NCBI GenBank assembly: GCA_017537175.1
Contig: JAFYLH010000006.1
Coordinates: 152,896-216,895 of the forward strand
Length of the DNA stretch: 64,000 nucleotides
Reading direction: 5' to 3'
From: Clostridia bacterium
Lineage (GTDB): Bacteria; Bacillota; Clostridia; Oscillospirales; CAG-272
Part shown: piece after piece, positions 1 through 7,797 of the stretch
Numbering within the stretch: the stretch's first letter is position 1
How the letters are laid out: every line of letters begins with the position of its first letter
Notes under the pieces: model-generated
What the model saw: only the letters and a program-made list of their open reading frames with translations
The model's database searches: none
Told to the model about the DNA's origin: nothing
Program-made: the position numbers and the translations under genes

Positions 1-372
1 CTCCTCTGCAAGACATGGGTCACGCATAAGGGCAGAGCCCTCGCCGTTTGTAACGATCTTTTTTACGGGACAGCCCATATTGATATCTATCATATGAGGC
101 TTGAATCTCTTTTCAAGCATAGCCGCCGCCTCTGCCATAATGTCAGGCTCGTGGCCGAATATCTGTATAGAGCAGGGAGAGGTAAGGTCATCAAACTTAG
201 CCAGATCCTCGGTCTTTTCGTCACCGTAGTGCAGAGCCTTAGCCGAGAGCATCTCTGTCACCGACATCTCTGCTCCCATACGGTGGCAGAGTACTCGCAT
301 GGAATAATCGCTCACTCCCGCCATAGGGGCAAGGAACAAGCCGTGCCTGAAGCTTAAATATTTTATGTTCAT
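1..372 (-). CDS. dusB: tRNA-dihydrouridine synthase, N-terminal part (cut by window edge)
   Basis: Reduces uridines in tRNA to dihydrouridine using FMN and NAD(P)H in the cytoplasm. Translating the minus strand from the ATG at 372 gives 124 open residues running off the left edge. They contain the FMN-binding start of the Dus barrel, APMAGVSD at about residue 16, and the family signature DINMGCPVKKI at about residue 97. The start is supported by a GGAG Shine-Dalgarno 5 bases upstream on the minus strand. The catalytic Cys and the C-terminal helical domain lie outside the window, so the DusB subgroup rests only on the N-terminal motifs. Confidence 0.9.
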   Translation of the reverse strand, partial: MNIKYLSFRHGLFLAPMAGVSDYSMRVLCHRMGAEMSVTEMLSAKALHYGDEKTEDLAKFDDLTSPCSIQIFGHEPDIMAEAAAMLEKRFKPHMIDINMGCPVKKIVTNGEGSALMRDPCLAEE

Positions 373-481
373 AAACACTCCAAATTGTATAATAACATTA
401 GTATATAATAACAAAATTTCTTTTTCAACCATATCTGTTATGGAAATGTTCAATAAATATTAATAAATTTGTGAATTTTTA

Positions 482-510
482 TTGACAAAGCGGTACATAT
501 GTGTTATAAT
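482..510 (+). promoter_or_regulatory. Consensus sigma-A promoter for livKHMGF
   Basis: TTGACA at 482-487 and TATAAT at 505-510 are separated by exactly 17 bases, both perfect matches to the vegetative consensus. It lies 47 bases ahead of livK. No operator-like palindrome was noticed. Confidence 0.9.
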
Positions 511-556
511 TTGGCATATTTATTTTTTAAAAACATAATTTCAGGAGGATTTAATT

Positions 557-1753
557 ATGTCTAAGAAGATTATTGCTCTTCTTCTCTCAATGCTTATGCT
601 TGTATCTGTATTTGCAGCATGCTCAAGCAACAGCACAACAAACGACGCTACCGAAACAGGTGATGTTACCGGTAACACAAACACAGAAGGTACTATCAAG
701 ATCGGTCTCTCCGGTCCTCTTACCGGCGGCGCTGCAGTTTACGGCGTTGCAGTTAAGAACTCCGCTGAAATGGCTGTAGAAGAGATCAACGCAGCAGGCG
801 GCGTTAACGGCTACAAGCTTGAGCTCCTTGCTACCGACGATACACACGATGCATCCAAGGTTTCTACCAACTACTACAATATGTACGAAGCAGGCATGCA
901 GGTTTCTCTCGGTTGTGTAACATCCGACCCCTGTCTTGAGTTCTGTGCTCTTTCCGCAGATGACAATCTGTTCTTCATCACACCCTCCGCATCCAACGAT
1001 GATGTTCCCGCAGAGGACAACGCATATCAGATGTGCTTTGCAGACGGTAACCAGGGTAAGGTTGCAGCAGAGTATGTAAACGGCCTCGGTCTTGAAAAGA
1101 TCGGCGTATTCTACAAGAACGACGACTCCTACTCCAAGGGTATCTACGAGCAGTTCAAGGCAAACATCGACTCCTCTGTCGAGGTAGTTGAGACTCTCTT
1201 CACATCTGCAAACGAGACTGACTTCACAGCACAGATCAGCACACTTAAGGACTGTGAGTTCATCTTTATGCCTATCTACTACACTCCCGCTTCTCAGTTC
1301 ATGCTTCAGGCTAAGAGCGAGATGTCCGAGACTACAGTATACTACGGCTGCGACGGCTTTGACGGTCTTGCATCTGTAGAGGGCTTTGATATCACAGCTA
1401 TCCCCCAGAAGATCACAATGCTTTCTCACTTCAACTCCAATGCCGAGACAGGCGCAGCAGCTGAGTTCATCGCAAAGTACACAGATAAGTACGGTGTTGA
1501 TACTCTCAACCAGTTCGGTGCTTCCGCATACGACTGTGTATACGCACTTGCAGCAGCTATGGAGGTTGCAGTTAACAACGGCGAGGACATCACTCCCGAT
1601 ACAGATCCTTCCGATCTCTGCGACATCCTTATCGATGTATTCCAGGGCGGCTTTGAGTTCACCGGCAATGTTACAGGTGAAGAGGGCAGCACAATTACAT
1701 GGGACGAGAACGGCTATGTTATGAAGGCTGCTATCGCTTATCCTATGAACTAA
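557..1753 (+). CDS. livK: Branched-chain amino acid ABC transporter, substrate-binding lipoprotein
   Basis: Extracellular binding protein that captures the substrate and delivers it to the LivHM permease. The 398-residue product begins with a lipoprotein signal peptide ending in a lipobox (VFAAC, Cys about residue 21) followed by a Ser/Thr/Asn linker. The mature part is a periplasmic-binding-protein type I fold (Peripla_BP_6), starting IKIGLSGPLTGGAAVYG. AGGAGG at 543-548 supports the ATG. It is first in a five-gene cluster in the order K-H-M-G-F. The ligand is presumed to be Leu/Ile/Val from the family and from the nearby ilv/leu operon, but this family also binds other amino acids and amides. 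Confidence 0.93.
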   Translation: MSKKIIALLLSMLMLVSVFAACSSNSTTNDATETGDVTGNTNTEGTIKIGLSGPLTGGAAVYGVAVKNSAEMAVEEINAAGGVNGYKLELLATDDTHDASKVSTNYYNMYEAGMQVSLGCVTSDPCLEFCALSADDNLFFITPSASNDDVPAEDNAYQMCFADGNQGKVAAEYVNGLGLEKIGVFYKNDDSYSKGIYEQFKANIDSSVEVVETLFTSANETDFTAQISTLKDCEFIFMPIYYTPASQFMLQAKSEMSETTVYYGCDGFDGLASVEGFDITAIPQKITMLSHFNSNAETGAAAEFIAKYTDKYGVDTLNQFGASAYDCVYALAAAMEVAVNNGEDITPDTDPSDLCDILIDVFQGGFEFTGNVTGEEGSTITWDENGYVMKAAIAYPMN

Positions 1754-1782
1754 TAAAAAGTCTATTAAATTTAGCCTTATAA

Positions 1783-1821
1783 GACAACTTGCCGGACAGT
1801 TTTCTGCGCCGGCAATTTGTC
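1783..1821 (+). other. Hairpin in the livK-livH gap (mRNA stability or partial terminator)
   Basis: A 13-base inverted repeat (1783-1795 with 1809-1821, one mismatch, GC-rich core GCCGG/CCGGC) lies between livK and livH without a following T run. Such intercistronic hairpins commonly protect the upstream binding-protein mRNA and give it higher expression than the permease genes; that role is inferred here. Confidence 0.6.
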
Positions 1822-1843
1822 ATAGTATTGGACAGGAATTAAA

Positions 1844-2809
1844 ATGAATATTTTAGATATAATTATCAACAGCTTAAGCACCGGAGGTACATATGCTATG
1901 ATAGCCCTGGGCTATACCATGGTATACGGTATTGCAAAGATGCTTAACTTTGCCCACGGTGATATAATTATGGTGGGTGCCTATACAATGCTTGTCTGCA
2001 TAAACCGTATTCCCTATACCACTAAGCTGGGAAATATGGTAGCAGATATGCTTGTAAAGCAGTGTGGACTGGAAGAAAAGGTAGCAGCTAATATTACGGT
2101 AATCGCCTTTGGTATAATATCCCTTATTATAGCTGTTATTGTATGTATGCTTCTCGGCATGATAGTTGAAAAGCTGGCATACAAGCCTCTTAGAGGAGCT
2201 TCTCCCCTTGCAGTTCTTATTACGGCAATCGGCGTCAGCTATCTTCTCCAAAGTGCCGCACAGATCATTTTTGGTCCCAATCAGCAGAATGTACCTGTAG
2301 GTGATTTTGGCAAAAGCAAGCTTTTTGGCGTAGAGATCAGCAACTATCTTATAATCACTCTTGTGGTTTCGGTAGTAGTAATGGTTGGTTTGACCCTGTT
2401 TATCAAGCTTACAAGAACAGGCCGTGCAATGGTAGCCGTATCCGAGGACAAGGGTGCTGCACAGCTTATGGGTATCAATGTTAATGCAATTATCACTCTT
2501 ACCTTTGCTATCGGATCCGCACTTGCAGCTTTGGCAGCATACTTCACACTTATCAAGAATGTAGGTATTACCAACAATATGGGTGCAATGCCGGGTATCA
2601 AGGCATTTACCGCGGCGGTTATCGGCGGTATCGGCTCTGTTCCCGGTGCAATGGTGGGCGGTATTCTTCTTGGCGTAATAGAAACTGTTGCTACCAAGAT
2701 CCCCGTAATCGCACCCTACAAGGATGCTATCAGCTTCCTTGTGCTTGTTATCATTCTCCTTGTTAAGCCCTCGGGCTTGCTGGGCAAGAAGAGAAGGGAG
2801 AAGGTATAA
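1844..2809 (+). CDS. livH: Branched-chain amino acid ABC transporter permease LivH
   Basis: One of the two membrane subunits of the liv importer. The 321-residue product is strongly hydrophobic with about eight membrane segments and has the LivH family features: N-terminal GGTYAMIALGYTMVYGIAKMLNFAHGD and the late glycine-rich loop FTAAVIGGIGSVPGAMVGG before the last helices. Length matches the family (about 300). It follows livK after a hairpin and overlaps the livM start codon by one base, so H and M are translationally coupled. AGGAA precedes the ATG. Confidence 0.93.
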   Translation: MNILDIIINSLSTGGTYAMIALGYTMVYGIAKMLNFAHGDIIMVGAYTMLVCINRIPYTTKLGNMVADMLVKQCGLEEKVAANITVIAFGIISLIIAVIVCMLLGMIVEKLAYKPLRGASPLAVLITAIGVSYLLQSAAQIIFGPNQQNVPVGDFGKSKLFGVEISNYLIITLVVSVVVMVGLTLFIKLTRTGRAMVAVSEDKGAAQLMGINVNAIITLTFAIGSALAALAAYFTLIKNVGITNNMGAMPGIKAFTAAVIGGIGSVPGAMVGGILLGVIETVATKIPVIAPYKDAISFLVLVIILLVKPSGLLGKKRREKV

Positions 2810-4071
2810 TGGCTAATACAGTTAAAAAGAGCTCATCAAGACAGTTTAAGCTCAAATACCATATCAACTATATGCTGGTGGCATTGGTTGCCGTTGTGCT
2901 TGGTATTATGTCCAAGACAGGAGTAATAACAAGCAGATCCTCACTTGAGGTGCTTCAGCAGATCGCAATTGCAATATTGCTTACCGTATCACTCAGCGTG
3001 GTCGTAGGCTTTTTGGGTGAGCTTTCTTTGGGACATGCCGGATTTATGTGTGTGGGCGCGTTCCTGGGAGGCAAATTTGCCAATGACTTATACCCCCTGC
3101 TTGATGTCTTTAAAAAGAGAGAATTTTCCGAATTTCTCGAAAAGATCGATTATAAGCCCCTTGCCGATCTTCTTGAAAAGATAGGCTATGAAAGGCTTAA
3201 CGATACCTCTGAGCTTCTTATACTTATTGCTTGTATGATCGTTGGCGGTATCTTTGCCGCACTTGCAGGTCTTATAGTAGGATTACCCGCACTCAGACTC
3301 CGCGGTGACTACCTTGCAATAGTAACTCTTGCCTTTGGTGAGATCGTGCATAATATGTTTATGACCGCTCCCGAGGATATCTTTGGAGGTCCCAGCGGCT
3401 TTAAAACTCCCAAATACGATATATATTCGCTCTTTATTATTGCACTTGTGGCGGTTGTTATATGTATCATCCTTGTGCAAAACATTATGCGCAGTAAGCA
3501 CGGAAGAGCAATAACCTCTATCCGTGACAGCGAGATAGCTGCCCGTGCTACCGGTATCAATGTTACAAAGTATAAGCTTATAGTATTTATGGTTGCGGCA
3601 TTCTTTGCAGGTGTTGCAGGTGTGCTTTACAGCTTCACTCAGACCAAGGTACAGACCGAGCACTTTACCTACATCTATTCCATAGAGATATTGGTTATGG
3701 TAGTTCTTGGCGGTATGGGTAATATCAACGGTGCCATTATTTCCGCAGTGCTCATCACCTTCCTTGACAACTGGCTGCGCGGTGTTCTGGGCGAAAAGGC
3801 TATCTTCCACAAGCTTATATACGCAGTTGTGCTTATCATCATCGTTGTTTACAACAATGCTCCCGCACTTAAATCCTTCAGAGAAAAATACAGTCTCAGC
3901 GCTTTGATGGGTAATATATTCAAAAAGAAGAATGATCCCGCAAAGCCCGGTGATGACGAGGCAAAGTGGCACAGAGTTCCTACCAAGATCGAAATCGACG
4001 AGGTTCTGTCCACCAAGATCCAGCGCGACCCCACCACCTCTATCAAGCCTGATAAAGGAGGTAAAAAATAA
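2809..4071 (+). CDS. livM: Branched-chain amino acid ABC transporter permease LivM
   Basis: Second membrane subunit of the importer. The 420-residue product has the LivM pattern: early SLSVVVGFLGELSLGHAGF, central LPALRLRGDYLAIVTLAFGEI, the helix carrying SEIAARATGINV and a late VLGGMGNINGA loop. It is longer than many LivM proteins. It has a soluble insert of about 50 charged residues around 95-130 between the early helices and a hydrophilic C-terminal tail of about 65 residues (from roughly 355). Overlaps livH by one base and livG by one base. Confidence 0.92.
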   Translation: MANTVKKSSSRQFKLKYHINYMLVALVAVVLGIMSKTGVITSRSSLEVLQQIAIAILLTVSLSVVVGFLGELSLGHAGFMCVGAFLGGKFANDLYPLLDVFKKREFSEFLEKIDYKPLADLLEKIGYERLNDTSELLILIACMIVGGIFAALAGLIVGLPALRLRGDYLAIVTLAFGEIVHNMFMTAPEDIFGGPSGFKTPKYDIYSLFIIALVAVVICIILVQNIMRSKHGRAITSIRDSEIAARATGINVTKYKLIVFMVAAFFAGVAGVLYSFTQTKVQTEHFTYIYSIEILVMVVLGGMGNINGAIISAVLITFLDNWLRGVLGEKAIFHKLIYAVVLIIIVVYNNAPALKSFREKYSLSALMGNIFKKKNDPAKPGDDEAKWHRVPTKIEIDEVLSTKIQRDPTTSIKPDKGGKK

Positions 4072-4841
4072 TGTCAAAGACTGTACTTAAAATAGAAAAT
4101 CTGGGTATTACCTTTGGCGGTCTTAAGGCTGTTCAGCACCTTGATCTTGAGGTCAAGGAAAAGCAGCTCTACGGACTCGTAGGCCCTAACGGTGCAGGTA
4201 AGACCACCGTATTTAATATGCTGACAGGTGTGTATAAGCCCACAGAAGGTAAGTTCTATCTTGAGGATAAGAACCTTACCGGAAAAAGTCAGCAGTATAT
4301 CAACCATAAGGGTATAGCAAGAACCTTCCAGAACATCAGACTCTTTAATAATATGACGGTTATCAGTAATGTTCTTGTAGGTCTTCACTATCAGCCCGAG
4401 TTCAAATGCGGCTTTTTTACCAGTATGTTCAGACTCCCCCGCCACTTCAAGGTGGAGGATGCAATGCGTGAAAAGGCAAAGGAGATACTCCGCGTGGTAG
4501 GTCTTGAGGAGGAGAGAAACAACCTTTCCTGCAACCTGCCCTACGGTAAGCAGCGTAAGCTGGAGATCGCCCGCGCCCTTGCCACCAACCCCAAGCTCCT
4601 TCTTCTGGATGAGCCTGCGGCAGGTATGAACCCTCAGGAAACAGCAGACCTTATGGATATCGTAAGACGCATCCGTGACGAGTACAATATGACCATACTT
4701 CTTATCGAGCATGATATGAAGTTCGTTTCCGGCCTCTGCGATGAGGTTACGGTCCTTAACTTCGGTACGGTTCTTGCACAGGGCGACACAAAGACCGCCC
4801 TCAACGATCCCGAGGTTATCAAGGCTTATATAGGAGGTTAA
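4071..4841 (+). CDS. livG: Branched-chain amino acid ABC transporter ATP-binding protein LivG
   Basis: Cytoplasmic ATPase that with LivF powers the LivHM permease. 256 residues, the usual length. Walker A is GPNGAGKT near residue 38, the ABC signature is the LivG-type LPYGKQRKLEIARAL near 162, Walker B is LLLLDEPAAGMNP, and the switch His lies in LLIEHDM. GGAGG at 4059-4063 precedes the start. Coupled to livM (one-base overlap) and followed four bases later by livF. Confidence 0.95.
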   Translation: MSKTVLKIENLGITFGGLKAVQHLDLEVKEKQLYGLVGPNGAGKTTVFNMLTGVYKPTEGKFYLEDKNLTGKSQQYINHKGIARTFQNIRLFNNMTVISNVLVGLHYQPEFKCGFFTSMFRLPRHFKVEDAMREKAKEILRVVGLEEERNNLSCNLPYGKQRKLEIARALATNPKLLLLDEPAAGMNPQETADLMDIVRRIRDEYNMTILLIEHDMKFVSGLCDEVTVLNFGTVLAQGDTKTALNDPEVIKAYIGG

Positions 4842-4845
4842 TGTC

Positions 4846-5556
4846 ATGGCATTGTTAGAAGTAAAAGATCTTGAAGTAAACTATGGCGTTATCCGTGCCT
4901 TAAAGGGAATCAACTTCCATGTTAACAAGGGCGAGATAGTAACCCTTATCGGTGCCAACGGCGCAGGTAAGACCACCACTATGCAGTCTGTTATCGGTCT
5001 TATTCCCATCAAAAGCGGACATGTAGTATACAACGATCAGGATATTACCAAGACCCCCTGCCACAAGCTGGTCAATCTTGGTATGTCTCAGGTTCCCGAG
5101 GGAAGAAGAATCTTCCAGGAGCTTACCGTATACGAAAATCTTATGATGGGTGCCTATTCCATCAAGAAGAACGACACCTTCAAGGATGATATTGAAATGG
5201 TTTATAAGCGCTTCCCCAGACTTGAGGAGCGTAAGAGCCAGATCGCATCCACCCTTTCGGGCGGTGAACAGCAGATGCTGGCTATGGGCCGTGCGCTTAT
5301 GTCACATCCCGACATTCTTCTTCTTGACGAGCCCAGTATGGGTCTGTCTCCTCTTCTGGTTACAGAGATATTTGATATCATCCAGGAGATAAACAAGGAG
5401 GGAACAACCATACTCCTTGTTGAGCAGAACGCAAAGAAGGCACTTTCAATTGCCGACCGTGCTTATGTTCTCGAAACAGGCTCCATTGTCCTTGAAGGCG
5501 ACGCCAAGGAAATGATGAACAACGACGATATCAAGAAAGCTTATCTTGGAGAATAG
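4846..5556 (+). CDS. livF: Branched-chain amino acid ABC transporter ATP-binding protein LivF
   Basis: Second ATPase of the importer, 236 residues as in the family. Walker A GANGAGKT near residue 38, signature LSGGEQQMLAMGRAL near 138, Walker B ILLLDEPSMGLSP, switch His replaced by the LivF-typical VEQN glutamine. Last gene of the cluster: a strong terminator follows at 5558. The GGAGG upstream overlaps the end of livG, consistent with coupling. Confidence 0.95.
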   Translation: MALLEVKDLEVNYGVIRALKGINFHVNKGEIVTLIGANGAGKTTTMQSVIGLIPIKSGHVVYNDQDITKTPCHKLVNLGMSQVPEGRRIFQELTVYENLMMGAYSIKKNDTFKDDIEMVYKRFPRLEERKSQIASTLSGGEQQMLAMGRALMSHPDILLLDEPSMGLSPLLVTEIFDIIQEINKEGTTILLVEQNAKKALSIADRAYVLETGSIVLEGDAKEMMNNDDIKKAYLGE

Positions 5557-5557
5557 T

Positions 5558-5590
5558 AAAAACACCCTTTGGGGTGTTTTTACTATTTTC
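5558..5590 (+). terminator. Rho-independent terminator after livF
   Basis: AAAAACACCC pairs with GGGTGTTTTT around a TTTG loop directly after the livF stop, with T-rich sequence downstream. The A-rich left arm would let it act in both directions. Confidence 0.85.
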
Positions 5591-5622
5591 AATAAAATCC
5601 ATACTTTGTATGGGTTAAGGTG

Positions 5623-5660
5623 AAAATCCGTCTTGACGGATTTTATTTTTTTGGTATAAT
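5623..5660 (+). promoter_or_regulatory. Promoter of the MocR-type gene overlapped by a perfect inverted repeat
   Basis: TTGACG at 5633-5638 and TATAAT at 5655-5660 (16-base spacer). A perfect palindrome AAAATCCGTC-TT-GACGGATTTT (5623-5644) covers the -35 and runs into a T-rich tract. It could be an operator or a second terminator of the liv operon; the sequence does not decide. Confidence 0.6.
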
Positions 5661-5695
5661 TAAATTATCTTACAGATTGGAATTTATATAACCAG

Positions 5696-6775
5696 ATGAA
5701 GTACAGTATAGATAACAATTCAAATAAAAGTGCGTATCTTCAGTTATATCAGCAGTTGCGTAATGATATTGCAGAGGGTGTGTATAAATACGGTGCAAAG
5801 CTGCCCTCCAAAAGACTGTTATCCGAGGAATGCGGCGTAAGTGTAATTACCGTTGAGCACGCCTATGCCATACTATGTGACGAGGGATATGTAGAGGCAA
5901 GGCAAAGAAGCGGGTATTATGTTATATACCGCAAAAACGATTTTACCAAGGTGGCAAAAAACGCAAAAGAGATAAGCCTGACCCCTTACCACAGCTCAAA
6001 GCAGGATTTCCCCTTTACCGTTCTTACAAAGACAATGCGCAAGGTGCTGTCAGACTACGGTGAACGGATTCTTATAAAATCCCCTAACCGGGGCTGTAAT
6101 GAGCTGAGACAGGCTATAGCCGATTATCTCTTTAGAAGCAACTCAATGCTGGTGGAGCCTGAACGGATAATCATAGGCTCGGGTGCCGAATATCTCTATA
6201 CCCTTATTGTCCAGCTTTTGGGCAAGGAAAGAGTTTTCGGGCTTGAAAACCCTTCCTATGACAAGATACACCGCGTCTATTCGGCATTAGGGGTGGAGTG
6301 TGAGATGCTCAGGCTTGGCGGTGACGGTATAAAGACCGAGGAGCTTACAAGCACCAAGGCAAGTGTGCTCCATATAACCCCCTTTAACAGCTTTCCTTCG
6401 GGTGTTACCGCCGATGCCTCCAAGCGCAGCGAATATATCGGATGGGCAAAGCACAGACAGGGATATATAGTAGAGGATAACTTTGACTCCGAGCTTACCG
6501 TTTCGCGAAAGCACGAGGATACGCTTTTTTCCCTTGATGACGAGGGCAGGGTGATATATCTTAATACCTTTTCAAGAACGGTTGCGCCGTCTATGCGTGT
6601 GGGATATATGATATTACCCAAGGAGCTGATCGCTGACTTTGATAAAAAGTTAGGCTTTTATTCCTGTACCGTTCCGGTGTTTGAGCAATTTGTTCTTGCC
6701 GAGCTTATAAATTCGGGAGATTTTGAGCGGCATATCAACCGTACACGCAGGAAACGACGCAAACTGGTCATATAA
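5696..6775 (+). CDS. MocR/PdxR-type GntR regulator, C-terminally truncated, PLP lysine replaced
   Basis: Residues 1-70 are a GntR winged helix (YLQLYQQLRNDIAEG, LPSKRLLSEECGVSVITVEHAY). Residues from about 95 form an aminotransferase-fold domain as in MocR proteins, which sense pyridoxal phosphate or amino-acid-PLP adducts. Two oddities are visible. First, the segment that normally reads TFSK, with the PLP-binding Lys, reads NTFSRTVAPSMRVGY, with Arg at residue 294 (AGA codon). Second, the protein stops at residue 359 just after the conserved HINRTRRKRRK segment, about 100 residues short of the family. The 76 bases before the next gene cannot encode the missing part. The neighbouring pyridoxal kinase gene suggests a PdxR-like role. 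It may be a PLP-blind regulator or a decaying gene. No strong ribosome site precedes the ATG. Confidence 0.75.
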   Translation: MKYSIDNNSNKSAYLQLYQQLRNDIAEGVYKYGAKLPSKRLLSEECGVSVITVEHAYAILCDEGYVEARQRSGYYVIYRKNDFTKVAKNAKEISLTPYHSSKQDFPFTVLTKTMRKVLSDYGERILIKSPNRGCNELRQAIADYLFRSNSMLVEPERIIIGSGAEYLYTLIVQLLGKERVFGLENPSYDKIHRVYSALGVECEMLRLGGDGIKTEELTSTKASVLHITPFNSFPSGVTADASKRSEYIGWAKHRQGYIVEDNFDSELTVSRKHEDTLFSLDDEGRVIYLNTFSRTVAPSMRVGYMILPKELIADFDKKLGFYSCTVPVFEQFVLAELINSGDFERHINRTRRKRRKLVI

Positions 6776-6851
6776 AAATATATTATTCTGAATATATACA
6801 TATCACCAAAATATGCTATAATACAGTATCAATGAAATGAGGTGTAAAAAT

Positions 6852-7682
6852 ATGTATAATAAAGTTTTGACAATTCAGGATATTTCCTGCGTGGGACAGT
6901 GCTCCTTAACAGTAGCTCTCCCCGTAATCTCCGCTTGCGGAGTTGAGACCTGCGTGCTTCCTTCTGCAGTTCTTTCTACACATACTGCAGGCTTCTCAGG
7001 TTACACATTCCGTGACCTGACCGATGATATGCCTTCTATCAAGGATCATTGGATCAAGGAAAATATTAAATTCGATGCTATCTACACAGGTTATCTGGGC
7101 AGCACCAAGCAGATAGATTATGTTGCGGACATTTTTGATTCTGTGGGAACAGAAGGCTGTCTCAAGGTTGTTGACCCCGCAATGGCAGACAACGGCAAGC
7201 TCTACCCCGGCTTTGACAATGAGTTTGTTGATGCAATGAAGGGACTGTGCGTAAAGGCAGATTACCTTGTGCCCAACATCACCGAGGCTGCTTTCCTCTG
7301 TGATATGGAATATAAGACCGAGTATGACCGTGCATATATCGACGAGCTTATCGCTAAGATGACAGCTCTCGGTGCTAAAAATATCATCCTCACAGGTATT
7401 TCCTACGAGGCAGGCAAGACAGGTGTAGTAGTGTTCGAAAAGGGCGAGTATGCTTACTATGAGCACGACTTCCTCCCCAACAGCTGCCACGGAACAGGTG
7501 ATATCTATGCCTCTGCCTTTGTAGGTGCGTTAGTACGCGGCAAGAGTGCATACGATGCGGCAAAGATAGCAGCAGACTATGTTCTCTGCTGTATCAAAGC
7601 TACCGCAGAGGAAGAAAACCACTGGTACGGTGCAAAGTTTGAGCCCGTACTCGGTGAGCTTATCAAAATGATCAACGAATAA
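6852..7682 (+). CDS. pdxY: Pyridoxal/pyridoxine/pyridoxamine kinase
   Basis: Phosphorylates B6 vitamers to their 5'-phosphates (salvage of PLP). Ribokinase-like fold: N-terminal VLTIQDISCVGQCSLT and the PfkB-type C-terminal motif NSCHGTGDIYASAF, where the Asp of GTGD is the catalytic base. 276 residues, typical. An upstream in-frame ATG at 6837 exists, but GAGGTG at 6839-6844 sits correctly for the ATG at 6852, so the shorter form is chosen. A -10 TATAAT is at 6817-6822. It lies downstream of a MocR-type regulator gene, the usual partner. Whether it is PdxY-like or the ThiD/PdxK type cannot be settled by eye. Confidence 0.88.
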   Translation: MYNKVLTIQDISCVGQCSLTVALPVISACGVETCVLPSAVLSTHTAGFSGYTFRDLTDDMPSIKDHWIKENIKFDAIYTGYLGSTKQIDYVADIFDSVGTEGCLKVVDPAMADNGKLYPGFDNEFVDAMKGLCVKADYLVPNITEAAFLCDMEYKTEYDRAYIDELIAKMTALGAKNIILTGISYEAGKTGVVVFEKGEYAYYEHDFLPNSCHGTGDIYASAFVGALVRGKSAYDAAKIAADYVLCCIKATAEEENHWYGAKFEPVLGELIKMINE

Positions 7683-7689
7683 TTCTTAT

Positions 7690-7725
7690 AGCAAAAAACA
7701 GACCAACAGAGGTCTGTTTTTTGCT
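7690..7725. terminator. Bidirectional terminator after the pyridoxal kinase gene
   Basis: Perfect 15-base stem (7690-7704 with 7711-7725), six-base loop, an A6 run in the left arm and a T6 run in the right arm. Confidence 0.85.
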
Positions 7726-7730
7726 TTGCG

Positions 7731-7759
7731 TTGACATTTATTGTTTTATAAATTATAAT
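7731..7759 (+). promoter_or_regulatory. Consensus promoter for the S-layer-type protein gene
   Basis: TTGACA 7731-7736, 17-base spacer, TATAAT 7754-7759. Confidence 0.88.
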
Positions 7760-7797
7760 GGATATAGATTAATTTTATATAAATATCGGAGGTATAT

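Noticed and set aside
94..357. Open frame on the plus strand at the left edge
   Set aside because: It is antisense to the conserved DusB coding sequence on the minus strand, which carries clear family motifs.
6700..6850. Frameshift as explanation for the short MocR-type protein
   Set aside because: Only 76 bases separate its stop from the pyridoxal kinase start, so the missing ~100 residues cannot be encoded in another frame.
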